A stretch of 64,000 nt of DNA. Origin: Rutpela maculata (Eukaryota; Arthropoda; Insecta; Coleoptera; Cerambycidae). Shown here piece by piece: positions 1-11,490 of the stretch. Numbering within the stretch: position 1 is the stretch's first letter; each line of letters opens with the position of its first letter. Below the pieces are notes generated by a model that searched no databases, had not been told where the DNA came from, and saw nothing but the letters and a program-made list of their open reading frames with translations. The stretch covers positions 190,835,729-190,899,728 of the forward strand of contig OW386287.2 in NCBI GenBank assembly GCA_936432065.2. Direction: 5' to 3'. A program made the position numbers and the translations under genes.

Positions 1-380
1 ACTATTTAATTGTCTATTTGAGGTGTCAAAATTTCAGGTTTCATGACTTTCATGAACTTCTACAACACTATTTTAAAACCTCTATACTTAATCAGTTCTA
101 GTTGGGTATTGGACTTTTACTTATCCGTAGAGCTAGACCTTTATTGTGTCTTCTGCAGATACCCACAGACTATGGCACTAGTTCAACTGTTCTCAATCAC
201 AAAACATACATTAACAGTTAACACCTACTACTGTCTATGTCTGCTCTCAACCAACTTTCTGGGAATTAAGACGTGAAAGACTGAAGACTGAATGATGCAA
301 TGTATTTATTAACTACATAGTATAGTACCTACATGTCTTGATTCTTGGCGAGTATCTGCCTGTCTCCCTGGTGTATTTGA
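1..380. other. No recognisable gene
   Basis: I see no protein domain, splice-site pair or clear repeat end here. The short open frames have no family resemblance. It could be unrecognised 3' intron or flank of the minus-strand gene. Confidence 0.4.
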
Positions 381-389
381 TTATATTTG

Positions 390-693
390 TTATATTTATT
401 TAAATACTTTTGAGATTGAAATACTTCTGAAAGTATTTAAATACTGTCAAAAAAGGATTTAAATACTTTTTTAGAAGTATTTAAATACTTCCCAGTTATT
501 TAAATAGTTTAAGTATTTATAAATACTTTAGGATCATTTTCACAAATACTAAGTAGTAAATATTTCAGATAAAGTATTTGCAAGTATAAATACAAATACT
601 TGTTGCAAGAAGTATTTAAATACTCGGTATTTAAATACTTTCTAGTATTTAAATACTTATGAGGTATTTGTAAGTACATATTTGCCCAGCTCT
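390..693. repeat. Palindromic TATTTAAATA cluster, probable hAT MITE remnant
   Basis: About eight to nine copies of the self-complementary core TATTTAAATAC, many extended to AGTATTTAAATACTT, are packed between about 400 and 660. The right edge, TTTGCCCAGCTCTG, is the complement of a hAT-like terminus starting CAGAGCTGGGC. I could not find the matching left terminus, so the element is probably truncated. Confidence 0.5.
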
Positions 694-704
694 GTATGTT
701 TTCA

Positions 705-1175
705 AGATGGCCGATGGCAAGGTTGATCCTGAGAAACAGTATAGTTTTTGTAAAAAAAAATGTAGTTTTAAAATGAATTAAATGTACAAATTGTGAAGAG
801 TATACATAAACAATTTTAACTGAAGAGGACAATGATTTATCACAGAAGAATTAATAAATTTGGTAAATGAAAGTCTTTTATTAGAAATAAATAAGGACAA
901 AAACATAAAAAACTGCTGAAGGAGGAAATTGAAAGTTTTGAGGCTGAAAACACACATGAGGTGCAAATGATAAAGATACAATGGAAGTAAGAAATTCTAT
1001 GGAAAACAGTTTTCAATGATTTTCAAATGAAATCAACAAAATAAAAAACAATATAAAGGATTCTAATATAGATATTAAACCTACAAAAAAATTGCCCAAA
1101 AAAAATCTAGCACAAAAATCAACAGCAAGAGAGTCAGGAGGGTATTATTAATTCAAAAGAATGCTATTCAGATAA
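705..1175 (+). mobile_element. LINE remnant A: ORF1 start and C-terminal RT-side piece
   Basis: From about 713 a decayed frame begins MADGKVDPEKQYSFC and continues into a Cys-rich, then Glu/Lys-rich coiled-coil-like stretch, as in the ORF1 of CR1/Jockey-type LINEs. Stops and frameshifts are frequent. Near 1140-1190 it jumps to a reverse-transcriptase C-terminal motif, IQKNAIQIIAGLEYHQSC, so most of the element is deleted. The same element seems to resume at 1741 after a second LINE fragment. Nonfunctional. Confidence 0.55.
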
Positions 1176-1740
1176 TTGCTGGGCTGGAATATCATCAGTC
1201 ATGTCGTATTAATGCTAAAAACACTCGACTGGCTTTCGGTCAGGCAAAGATGGAATTATTTTACAATGATTTTCATATTCAGAATTATAAATGGTATGCT
1301 TCCAAGTTATCTTAATGAAAATATTGCATTTAATTATCAAGTACATAACCATTTCACTGGAAACCATAACGATTTCTATACTGCTAAAACGAATTTAAAA
1401 AAAATCAATGAGCACATTATTTTTCTATGGTCTTAATGAATACAACCTACCTAGTATCGTTAAAAATAGCAACAATCTTAACTTCAAACATAGTCTAGTA
1501 TGTCTGAGGTCTTAGTCCTATCATACAGTTCTTTTTCTTTTTTTATTTTCTCTTTGTGATGTTTATGGTTGAATTTATTATAATTCTTTGAGAGTACTAT
1601 TTAGGGGGGACTCAACGTATATGATAGGCTAATATCTAATTTAGATTTATATTTGTGTTTTTTTAACTTAGTCTTAAGTTTTTATAAAATGAACTAGTGT
1701 ATGTTTATTTATTTCCAATAAAGTTATTGCTTTTAAAAGT
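1176..1740 (+). mobile_element. LINE remnant B (C-terminal end and 3' UTR), nested in remnant A
   Basis: The frame 1176-1436 contains LDWLSVRQRWNYF and RIINGMLPSYLNENI, which match the conserved C-terminal tail after the reverse transcriptase of L2/CR1/Rex-type LINEs (LxWLPVxQR...NGxxPSYL). Noncoding A+T-rich sequence with an AATAAA-like signal near 1720 follows. It interrupts remnant A, whose tail resumes at 1741. Truncated and nonfunctional. Confidence 0.5.
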
Positions 1741-2176
1741 ACTAAAAGCAGTTGGAACGTATATTCTCGAAGTCTACACATATGTCCACAAGAACTTTAC
1801 AATGTCTAATCAGCAAGACCATAGTCATGATACTAGGTCAAGAGGGCTACTGGTACCAAACAATTTTTGAACGACGTACCAAAAAATTCTCATTACGTGG
1901 GATGTAAACTTTACAATGCACTGAGTTCTGCAATTAAAGACTCCTCCAATGTTTTCACAAATAAATTAAAAGAACTTTTACTACAAAAAAACTGTTATAC
2001 GCTGAAGGAATTTTTTTAATTAATACGATTTCTTCTTGTATTTTAACTAGTATTCTATATATTTATTTTTTTGTTATAGTACCTATTTACACTTTTATGT
2101 TTCATTTATTTTGACTTTTTCTTCTGTTATTGTATTTTTGAATGGAAGAAATAAAATATATTATTATTATTACAGA
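1741..2176 (+). mobile_element. 3' end of LINE remnant A with (ATT)n tail
   Basis: The frame reads GTYILEVYTYVHKNF, then HDTRSRGLLVPN, then KLYNALSSAIKDSSN and a terminal LKEFF. This order is typical of the extreme C-terminus of CR1/Jockey-like ORF2 in insects. At least one frameshift falls near 1870. The element ends with AATAAAATA and an ATT-repeat tail at 2152-2173, a usual LINE 3' terminus. Confidence 0.6.
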
Positions 2177-2401
2177 TATATTTTTTTTCGAGCGAAAAAA
2201 ATCAAATTATACCTACACCCCAAAATCTACCGAGACAATCAGTTATCGGCAGTGTAACTTACTTTTCTTTACATGACTTTAAAAATATTTTTTTAAAACT
2301 AACAGGTTGCAATGTCCTGTAATCATTTATGAAAGCCCTAGGATTCCTCCTCGTCTACAGATCAAGTTGCATAAAACACAGATTTTACTATCAATAATTA
2401 C

Positions 2402-2709
2402 CTTCGCCTTTCCAGAGGTACCCGGTCTGCTTCCAAAGTATCCCACTGTTGTGCCAGATGATTGACACATCTCGTACAACTTAATACTCTACCATGGGAA
2501 TCCATACAACTATTTTCTGAGGTTCTGGCGACTTTTGTAAGGCAGGGAAAGTGCATTGCATGAGAGTTCATTCCTTCAGGTGATGTACTCACCCATTCCA
2601 TTTGAGTACGGGGATAAAGACCGGCACAGATGTAGCAGCGGTAACTTTGTGAACCTGGTTGGCCATTTACATCAGGGAGTGGCGAAGTTGTACGAGTTGA
2701 AATCCCTAT
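2402..2709 (-). CDS. Internal exon of Cys4-module nuclear-type protein (module D)
   Basis: This internal coding exon of 308 nt (102 codons plus 2 nt) starts after the acceptor TCATTTCAG at 2711-2710 and ends at the donor AAG|GTAATT (GT at 2401-2400), leaving phase 2. Its phase-0 start matches the phase-0 donor at 27749, so translation runs NIK then IGIST. It encodes one module: CYICAGLYP, then SCTRC, then QQWDTLEADRVPLERR. The four cysteines (CxxC...CxxC) and the QW..P..ER tail match three modules in the exons at 28 and 41 kb. The module is split by an intron just after its ER motif, and the completing exon was not found. Coding sense is strong; function is unknown, probably metal-binding. 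Confidence 0.85.
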
Positions 2710-2869
2710 CTGAAATGAGAGGTTGTTTAATTTTAAAAAAGTGACCATTGAGAGGGAGATTTATTCATATGAGACAATATTTGTACACACCTGTCAGTTT
2801 TGTCACGTAGGACACACTACAATAAAAACATTTAAAAAGAAAAAAAATTAACATTTACGTTTAGATAGG

Positions 2870-3700
2870 ATGATGTGGTTTGAGTCATTGAGTCACATAA
2901 TTTGTCAATCAATTTCAGAAAAACATTCATAAACATATTGAACTGTCCATGTCAGAATTCTTAGGTTTTTAAATGAAGGTCTACACAAGTCTTTGCCTTT
3001 TGAATTAGCAATAACTCTAATTATCCGTTTTTGGAGGTAAAATATTTTTATAGCATGAGCCCCAGAGTAAAATCCCACAACACAACACTATGGAACAGAG
3101 ATATGCCATTAAAATGACATTTCCATTTATTCAGTTTATTACATTTTGTGAAGAAGTACACACAGCAGAACAACTTTTTTGAAAGATAAATAATTATGTG
3201 TCAGAGATATGCCATTAAAATGACATTTCCATTTATTCAGTTTATTACATTTTGTGAAGAAGTACACACAGCAGAACAACTTTTTTGAAAGATAAATAAT
3301 TATGTGTGGCTTCTAAGATGACCTGCTATCTAATGTAATACCTAAGCATTTAGGGGGTCATTGGTAGCAGTCTTATGAGGATTTAGACTGAAGATAATGG
3401 TTTTAGTTTTGTCATTATTTAAACATAATTCAATATTATTATAGTAATCTTGGGCACTTAACTATATCTCATGAATCATGTAGGTCAGGATATCTAATTC
3501 TCTATTAGTTGTCAATAGGCTGATATAGTCTGCATATCCTACAGATTTTGATGTGATGAAATCAGTTATATCGTTTACATTAAATTGTGAACAAGACTGG
3601 CCCCAGGATTGATCCCTGTGGGACTCCACAGTCAAACAATTTAAAAGTTTTTCCATTTATGTGAACACACTGATACCTATTAGCTATTAGCTATTCAGCT
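2870..3700 (-). mobile_element. Jockey/CR1-type LINE remnant (RT core to C-terminus)
   Basis: Read on the minus strand from about 3660 the frame gives GVPQGSILGPVLF, then VNDITDF and a catalytic-motif region GYADYISLLTT, in which the usual YADD has become YADY. Further downstream GILLWG, KRIIRVIANSKGKD and SFKNLRILT fit the RT thumb and C-terminal part. Several stops and shifts, and a 106-bp duplication, break it. It lies in the 25-kb intron just upstream of exon 2402-2709. Confidence 0.7.
3096..3307. repeat. Exact 106-bp tandem duplication
   Basis: Bases 3096-3201 and 3202-3307 read identically, starting cagagatatgccattaaaat. The repeat lies in the decayed LINE and is far more conserved than its surroundings, so it is either a very recent duplication or an assembly artefact. 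Confidence 0.9.
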
Positions 3701-4283
3701 TTTTATAAATGATATAATCAACCTGTTTTCTGATTTCTTTGGAACAAAATGTAAGTAAAAATCTGTGGAGCCTCCATTTTATAGGTACGAAATACATTAA
3801 GTACCTTTTGTTACTTATAATGTAAATAAGACCGAAACTCATAATTTCTATCACAACCTGATTTGCGTTTTGCTCGCAACATTCGAGTAAATTTGAATGT
3901 AAAAATTAAACTTAAAATTTAAATTAAATTGCACACAAGTTTTAGGGATATTACATATGGTCAACCGCTCTGGAAATTCTTCTAGATCTACCCCCTCCCC
4001 ACATCTACTTGGAGAGAGGCCGGGTGAGAGAGTAGAGTAAGCTTAGTAAGTAAAAAGAGCATGTGAAGAGACCTAACTGCTGGTCATTTCACTGATAATT
4101 TAATGGTTAAAAAATTGAATTAATGACTACCTTGTTTTCTAATTCATATTAATTCAGTTGAATAAAATAAATATATACATAATGGAAATGTGAAATAATG
4201 AAGTTGCACTATCTGTTCCATGAATACGACAAATTTGAATTTTCAAATTCTTTGGCTTATGAGTCACTTTCAGATGAGCATAC
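3701..4283. other. Intronic sequence, nothing recognised
   Basis: No coding similarity or repeat end was seen. A short purine-rich stretch (gagagaggccgggtgagaga) lies near 4010-4030. Confidence 0.4.
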
Positions 4284-4918
4284 AAAGGGTGTAGCCGGAT
4301 AAGCATTTGAAAAATGCCCTTAAAGCAAATTACATGAAATGGGCATCAAAGTATTCCCTTGACTGTAAAAAAATATTTGTTACAATATTATTCCAGAAGT
4401 CCAAGGGGTCTGAATTTTTGCAAAAAAGACAATTGCTAATTAAAAATTTGTTGCAACTTATCTAATGGACGAAAAAATTATCGAACATAAAGATCTTCCA
4501 GATGAACTCAGAAAAAAATATTGAGTCGTATTTGGAGCAAAATTCAAATTTAAAAAAAATAAAGAGAAAAATCCAAAGTGCCCAATAGTGCATTTTTTTA
4601 AAAGGTGCTATCAAGATATTTTTCAGACAGACGCGCATTTGTGTTATTAATATTCTCAGTTTTTTTTCAATTTTTTATTTGGTGGCACATGTTGAGAAAA
4701 AATAAAAACTTCAAAACAAATATTTATTACATTTTTTAAGAACATAATTTTTAACTAATCAAAAAGATAATTAATCCTCGTTACTTTCCTCATCTATCAC
4801 CAGCTGCACATTTGCAGTATCAAAAATAGGGGCGAGAATTTCAGCTGGAATAAATTCATGATAGATATCTTCTTTCTCTTCTTCACAACATCTTGGCAGA
4901 CATTTTGAGATGCATTAA

Positions 4919-5476
4919 TTATTGTCTTCTCTTTGTTACATGGTATGTCTGAGCATCACACCTGCCATAGTTGCCTGTTAGACGCACAGCCCCGCCAAAG
5001 CTCTCTTCCATCAGGTCTTTGGTAATATCAGCCCATGTTAAGAAGGGCATTCTATATTGTCCTCTCACCGGTTGATGTGACCAAAAAATGAGAGAATTCG
5101 AATACAATACTGGATAGTCGCTTTGTGGGACGTACTTCTTAGAACATTGAGATGGTACGATGGGCTGTCCATGGAATTCGTAACAAGCGCCTTCAGGCGT
5201 ACACCTCGAAAGAATCAATATGTCGTCTGTCTGTCTCCCTAACGGTCCACGTCTCAGAGGTGTACAGAAAGATGGAGATAACCAGTTCGACAGCAGATCT
5301 GATCTTTGTGCGTTTCGTGATATTTCTGTTACGCCAAATTTCGCCCAACTTGTTGCAGATCTAGATAGATATCTACCGTGTGATAAATAATAAACAGCAA
5401 CCACAACGTGTGAGCAACATGTAACTGTTCGTAGTCTCTTGGTGCAATTACAAAAATGACGTATTCCAGTATCCAT
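4919..5476 (-). pseudogene. Mirror-duplicated coding remnant in foldback arm
   Basis: This 185-codon open frame mixes two origins. Its second half (PEGACYEF, SQCSKKYVPQSD, SHQPVRGQY, DITKDLMEESFGG) recurs inverted in the opposite arm at about 5950-6150 in broken frames. Its first half overlaps a LINE-like fragment in another frame. I do not recognise a domain and consider it a transposon-derived remnant that happens to be open. Confidence 0.4.
5150..5350 (-). pseudogene. LINE reverse-transcriptase C-terminal fragment in foldback spacer
   Basis: In a minus-strand frame different from the long open frame, the sequence reads KRTKIRSAVELVISIFLYTS followed by ETWTVRETDRRHIDSFE. This fits the segment after the RT domain of Jockey/RTE-type LINEs (consensus LYGSETWTL...RRIDAFEMW). 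A related piece occurs at 27095-27165. Confidence 0.5.
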
Positions 5477-6869
5477 TAGAATTTGGCCTGTGATCTATGT
5501 AGCATTTGCAGGTTTTTCTCTTAATAGGTCGAGACCTTATCGCATGTCACTATATGTAGATTTTTAAACTTGCTATATATCAACTAAAGTTGTTCATGAA
5601 GTGATGTACAACTTTAGTGCCATGACAATATCATAGGCTACATCCCCACCTTCGTGATGCCGGATTTATGATTACAGTTACATGTTTATGCCCGTATGCG
5701 TCACGCACAGAGTCTCTTCCATGCAATAGAAAGAAACTGAAAGAAAACATGAACTCCAAAAAAACACAGATCGTACTGTATTAGTAGAAATTAGTGATTG
5801 TAGAAACTAATAAATAGTTTTCGGCGAGGTCTTTATTTTCTTTCAGTATGTGCCACCAAATCAAAAAATCTGAGAAAAATTAAGTACATTAGCAATACAG
5901 AGGTGCGTCTGTTAGACAAAAATCATGATAGCACCTTTTTCAAAAAAGGGGTGAAAACGTCTGAAGGCGCTTGTTACGAATTCCTACCATCTCAATGCTC
6001 TAAGAAGTACGTCCCACAAAGCGACTCTCCAGCACTGTATTCTCTCGAATTTTCTCATTTTTTGGTCACATCAACTGGTGAGAGGACAATATAGAACACC
6101 CTCTTAACATTGGGCTGATATTACCAAAGAGTTGATGGAACAAAGCTTTGGCGGGGCTGTGCGCCTAACAAGCAACCGCGGCAGGTAGTGTGGTGCTGTC
6201 AGACATGCCATATAACAAAGAGAAGACAACTGAAATAATTAATGGATCTCAAAATGTCTGCCAAGACGTTGTGAATAACAAGAAGAGGAGAAGATTATCT
6301 ATCATGAATTTATTCCAGCTGAAATTCTGGCCCCTATTTTTGATACCGCAAACGTGCAGTGCAGCTGGTGATAGATGAGGAAAGTAACAAGGATTAATTA
6401 TCTTTTTGATGTTTAGTTAAAAATTATGTTATTAAAAAATGTAATAAATATTTGTTTTGAAGTTTTTATTTTTTTCAACATGTGCCACCAAATAAAAAAC
6501 CTGAAAAAAATTGAGATAATAATACAAATGCACGTCTGTCTGAAAAATATCATGATAGCACCTTTTCAAAAAATGCACTTTTGGGCACTTTGGATTTTTC
6601 TTCTTTGAATTTCGCTCTAAATAAGACCCAATATTTATTTCTGAGTTCATCTGGAAGATCTTTATGTTCGATAATTTTTTCAAATTTTTTCGTCCATTAG
6701 ATAAGTTGCAACAAATTTTTAATTAGCAATTGCCTTTTTTGCAAAAATTCAGCCCCCACTTAGATTTCTGGAATAATACAAATATTTTTTTACAGTCAAG
6801 GGAATACTTTGATGCCCATTTCATGTAATTTGCTTTATGGGCATTTTTCAAATGCTAATCCGGCTACAT

Positions 6870-7683
6870 TATTTATTATATTAAACATTATTTCCTTTAT
6901 TCAGGATAAGTACATGCACTAGTGAGGACCCACTAAATTTACTATGTGTATTCTTTCTTGAGTTTTATATGAATCTCCTTTGAACATGATTTTAATATCA
7001 CATGGAACAGTACTATTTTTAAAAGCTTTTCCCCTATCTATTGTGCATGGCTATGGGCAACTGACACTTGCGAAAACTAATGTATACGACCACAAAAACC
7101 AAATTTGAAGGGTGTAAATTAGGTTCTTTTTTTATGTATTTTGCCATCATTTTGAAATTTCTATCATAGTTATTTCAAAAGATATGAGGTCAAGGTCATT
7201 TCTTAACAGTCACAGGCTCGGCAATACGAGTAGTTTTCAAAATCTCTAAAAGGAAGTATTTTCCTGATTTCAAAAATGCATCGTGCGGTTGCTTAAGAAA
7301 ATCTAAAACTTTAACTTTCCAACTGAAGTTACCTTAGCGACTGGAAAATATTTTTTTGCTTGTAACATTTTACTTTTGCTTTTTTACTACTTTCTTTTGA
7401 TAACGATGTGTTATTTTATGGGCACAACTTAACTTCGTGCTGAGCCATAGCTTTCAGTAAAATTAAATTTTTTGTTTCTAGATAAGATTTTTGGTGCCTG
7501 GAGGTTATCGAATTGTGATTATTTGAAAATTATAATGATTTGTGAGATTTTTTCTAAGAATAAAAATGGTGTAAAGTCCATTTTGCATACTTTTTTAAAT
7601 TAATATATGATTTTGGGTATCTGAATTCGGATAATATATTTTTCTGACGTTGACAATACTCATTCTTTAAATATAATAGTATT
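6870..7683. other. Intronic sequence, nothing recognised
   Basis: A+T-rich with no coding similarity seen. It separates the two foldbacks. Confidence 0.4.
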
Positions 7684-8947
7684 AGTCTATGTAATGAAGC
7701 ATTATTTGACGAGTTTTTTGTAAATATTTCGTGCAAAGACGAGATTACCTTCCCCCCCCCCCCCCCCCCCCGTTTTCGAGGGTTCTGAACACGATGGAAG
7801 TAGTGGGAGAAGTTTTTGACCGCCGCAACCGCCTGAAACGGCCAAAAACAACCCTTTTTATGGGGATCCCTTTATGTTTTCATATATAAACGGGTCTGGG
7901 GAGTGATTTATCGACGGGTTATACTTGAAATAACATGGAAGGGAGTTATAAAGTAAGTGGAATCCAGAGTGCAGGCCTAGGGGGTTGATTAAACCCTCCC
8001 GAGGGTGGAAAATCTTTTTTTTCAAATGATTCGGTATAAACGCTTATCCCGTTTTCGGGATCGCTGATCATGGGGAAAATATTCATTTTTAGCTCCAACC
8101 CCTTCTCATCCCTCAAACGGGCAGAAATCACCCCTCACTCACCAGAAAGCATGCTATCCAGGATTTACACGTTTTTCGGCACATGATCGTTATTCCTGTG
8201 CATATCCCTTCATTTTTCACGGAAGAGAAGGTAGTAGCGACCTCGGGGGTTGCTTCAACCCTTCCAAGAGGTGTAAAATTGATTAATTACACTTTGGATT
8301 GTCAATACGCCCTTCCCCGTTTTCGCAGGCGCTGATCACGATAAAAATATAACTAATGAATTTTACACCTCCTGGAAGGGTTAAAACAACCCCCGAGGTC
8401 GCTACCAGCTTCTTTTCCGTGAAAAATAAAGGATATGCACAGGAATAAAGATGTCGTGTGCCGAAAAACCTGTAAATCCTGGATAGCATGCTTTCTGGTG
8501 AGTGAAAGGTGGTTTCTGCCCGTTTGAGGGATGAGGAGCGGTTCGAGCTAAAAATGAGTATTTTTCCCGTGATTAGCGACACCGAAAACGGGGGATAAGC
8601 ATTTGAACCGAATCATTTGAAAAAAAAAAAAGATTTTCCACCCCTCAGGAGGGTTTAATCAACCCCCTATGCCTGCTATCTGGATACCACTTACTCTATA
8701 ACCCCCTTCCATGTTATTTCAAATATATATAACCTGTCAATAAATCACTTCCCAGACGTTTATATATGAAAACATTAAGGGATTCCCATAAAAGGGGTGG
8801 TTTTTGGCAGTTTCAGGGGGTTGCAGAGGTCAAAAAATTCCCTCACCACTTCCATCGTGTTCAGCACCTTTGAAAACGGGGGGGAAACGTAATCTCGTCT
8901 TTGCACGAAATATTTACACTATTTTTGCCTTCATTACATAAACTAGT
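7684..8947. mobile_element. 1.26-kb foldback element, family TAGTCTATGTAATGAAG
   Basis: The left end (agtctatgtaatgaagcatt) and right end (cttcattacataaacta) are inverted. Arms of about 0.6 kb mirror each other around about 8320, including gttttcgagggttctgaaca near 7772 and its inverse near 8860. A run of about 20 C at 7752-7771 sits near the left end, with a shorter G run opposite. No open frame of note, so the element is probably non-autonomous. A second, rearranged copy lies at 32792-34222. Confidence 0.75.
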
Positions 8948-9129
8948 TTAAATTAAAAAATGCTGAGTATCTAACTTGATTTGATTTACCAGCGAACGGT
9001 AGGCATTACTGTCACTTCCGGGAAACACACTGCCGCACATTGGGGCTTTTCATAGTTAGTAGTCGCAAAAACGCCTAGAGCCTATCAAAGTTGACCAAGA
9101 CAAATACTTTTTTTTTTTAATTTTCCTTA

Positions 9130-9910
9130 GAAAATAAGCATAAAAGTTGTTAGAAGTTTAATCAATTAGGTGTTTTCACTGTATGCAAATTTGCTTTTTT
9201 GATATTATTAAAATGAAGTACTCCATACATTAAAGCACTTACCAATATTTAAACACCATTCTTTCATCTATCAATTTAAAATTTCAACAAATAAATAACA
9301 AAACCGAATAACTGAACGGGTATTATACAAAATGGGAGGTGACATCATCGGTTGCATTAATATAACCAACATAACCTCAACTTTTAGATTTCTTAAGTTT
9401 ACTGTCATTTTTAATGATTGTATCCGCACTTCCCATTTGAAATCAGTATGGTTTCAAGCAAAACATTTAAAAATTGACGCAAATGATGTCTCAATATTGT
9501 TGATTACTAAAAATGGGCTGCTAATTATAGGTTGGATTTCCAAACTACAAAAATCGCCTTATTTTATTGGGAGAAGATATTTAAAACTTTATGAACATTA
9601 CACTGAACAAGATTTTAGTTGAAAGTACGAGAACCAAGCGGAAATTTTCATAATAGTGACATTACTCGGAAATTTTTAAGATATGTATTTTTGAGGTTAG
9701 GTATAAAACCGATGACGTCAACAATATGGCTAGTGTTTTTGGCGGTAAAATTTTAATTCAAATTTAAAAATAATTTTTTTTTTTGGATATTACTCAACTG
9801 ATTGTGGAAATTCAAATGTTTTTAGTTATAATTAAGTATTACCTTCACAGTCAATGAGATTTTAAAATTTGTGAAAACACCAAATTGTAAGTCCTAAATT
9901 TGTATAAAGC
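9130..9910. mobile_element. Inverted-repeat element with a family-C-like core
   Basis: The outer inverted matches include TCAATTAGGTGTTTTCAC near 9160 and GTGAAAACACCAAATTG near 9870. The core, about 9330-9740, begins GGTGACATCATCGGTT and ends AACCGATGACGTCA, and shares blocks with the 0.76-kb hAT-like repeats at 44357 and 60817 (aacataacctcaa, ctgctaattataggtt, gattttagttgaaagtac). It is a diverged relative of those elements. Confidence 0.55.
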
Positions 9911-10750
9911 GGCCGTTGAAATTGATTTGCAACGCTGCATATTTCGAAGATGGTGCGAATATTTTAATTTTTAAAAAGTGTAAAATTAATAAATAAATTA
10001 TAAAATAGAGTATATAAAAATACATGATCAAACTTAAATTTTAGTAAAAAATTTTAAAAAGTTGAAACGAATGAACAATTTTTGCAAAAAGCATTCCAAA
10101 TTGAAAGTAAAGCACAATGTTTTTCACTTTTTATGTCTTCCAAAGAAAGAATGATGAGCATTCTAAACGCTTTAGATTTTTACCAAGCTCCTTTACGTTA
10201 ATCATGTGATTTCCTTCAAAAACCTGATCTTGGCATTCAGTTGAAAAGTTAGAATCATGTTTATTATTTCTAATACCTTTTTTAAGCCTTAATTGTTTTT
10301 TTATGGAACTTTTTTAAATAAACCTGCTTTTATATTTTAGTTGTTCTAACATTTTTAAATATGTTGTATTATTATTTAACGTTATTAACTATTTCTAACT
10401 TATCTAAACTGAAAATACATTTTGCAAAAATTAACAAGCAGTGACAAGCAGATTGTTGCCAAATCTTTTCACTCTCTCTTGTGTTCTAATTTATTAAATC
10501 CACTGTTAGGTTCGCTATTATCAGTATACAAACACTTTAAATACCACAGCATCTCGTTTTCTTGCTTTACTGTAAAACAATGAATTTTCAGTTATGACTT
10601 TATTGATGAGGGACGATAATAGTCTGCTTAAAGAGCAAAAAAGGTTCCATTATATAAATTAACAACTGAACTGAATAGAACTGCGGGTGTTTAAACATAT
10701 AAATTGTTAAAATTAAATAATGTTACATTGGAATATTTTTATATTTACTT
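9911..10750. other. Intronic sequence, nothing recognised
   Basis: A+T-rich; no coding similarity or clear repeat ends seen. Confidence 0.4.
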
Positions 10751-10754
10751 CGAC

Positions 10755-10940
10755 AGCACGGTAGCGCAGAGGGCTAGAGCGTGCTGTGTGGTGAAAATGC
10801 TTGGTCATACTGTCAATCGTGTAGAACTCCGACACTGGTAACGTCGGTGGGTAATGGATGTTTGGCAGCTTTTTTTCAAAAAGTGGAATTCCCTCAGGAC
10901 AGCCTTGGCTTTGGATTGGGGAGTTGTCTATGTGTGTGTG
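10755..10940 (+). repeat. Possible tRNA-derived SINE head
   Basis: The sequence ggtagcgcagagggctagag at 10760-10779 fits a tRNA A box (TRGCNNAGYNGG), and gtgtagaactccg at about 10819 is a weak B-box match at a plausible spacing. No clear tail or duplication was found, so this is tentative. Confidence 0.3.
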
Positions 10941-10999
10941 TTTATAAAACTATAGTAAAATTCATTTCATTACTAACTACGAATATAGCATATTCCCAT

Positions 11000-11490
11000 C
11001 AATTGACTTTTTTTATGTTAGAAAGTTTGGTAAAAAGTGTCATGGCGAAAACTAGATTGGCATTGCTAAAAGTCACTGCACACCTGACGAACTCATCTAA
11101 TTGTCAAACATTGTAAAAATGAAATACCCATAATGTAATAATCATATCATTATTTTCTTTATCTTTAATGTTGAGTTTACTATCATACAATTTATTACTT
11201 TATCACAGTTGTCAGTTTAGAAGTTTGTTTATTGTTACAAAGGTTGTAAACGAGGAGGTAATCACTTATGGGACAGGTATATGTGCAATGGTGTGCAATA
11301 TCGTGCAATATGTGTGTAATATTGCAATTGTGGGACACATAATTTCAAGTGATTGCCCCCTCAGTTGTAAATTAGACAAATTGATCAACATGTGGTGTGA
11401 ATTTTTACTACTTTTAGTGATGCCAATCTTGTTTTCGCCATGACACTTTTTACAAAATTTTCTAACATGAAATAGGTCAATATTATTTTT
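11000..11490. mobile_element. Foldback MITE of about 0.5 kb
   Basis: The segment containing aaaaagtgtcatggcgaaaa (near 11033) recurs inverted near 11440, with matching flanks (agattggcattgctaaaagt and its complement near 11410). The arms are about 80-140 bp around a loop. No coding capacity. Confidence 0.6.

Larger units (their letters stand above)
4284..6869. mobile_element. 2.6-kb foldback element, family AAAGGG..GGATAAGCAT
   Basis: The left end (AAAGGGTGTAGCCGGATAAG) and the inverted right end (near 6840-6868) match. Inverted arms of about 0.9 kb run inward, 4284-5200 against 5955-6869, with a spacer of about 0.75 kb. The arms carry the same ancient coding sequence in mirror image: SQCSKKYVPQSD is legible on the minus strand near 5110-5150 and on the plus strand near 5990-6030, and both arms end in QLVIDEES-like frames. 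The arms differ by substitutions and small indels, so this is not a simple assembly inversion. A related terminus bounds the foldback at 32340-34690. Confidence 0.75.

Noticed and set aside
390..693. CRISPR-like array
   Set aside because: The repeats are short palindromes with irregular spacers, in a eukaryotic genome, with a transposon-like end.
1..2401. Last exon of the Cys4-module gene
   Set aside because: No minus-strand frame here continues the ..PLERR motif with a suitable acceptor, so the exon is taken to lie outside the window.
4284..6869. Foldbacks as assembly artefacts (chimeric inverted reads)
   Set aside because: The arms differ by many substitutions and indels, and the elements have defined ends, so most are genuine. 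The near-perfect 518-bp foldback at 50178 is the one that still merits read support.
8283..8582. 99-codon frame at the apex of a foldback
   Set aside because: Composition follows the inverted repeat; no motif, and the mirrored sequence has no matching frame.
10760..10835. Functional tRNA gene
   Set aside because: The A box is acceptable, but the B box is poor and no cloverleaf can be drawn; at most a SINE head.
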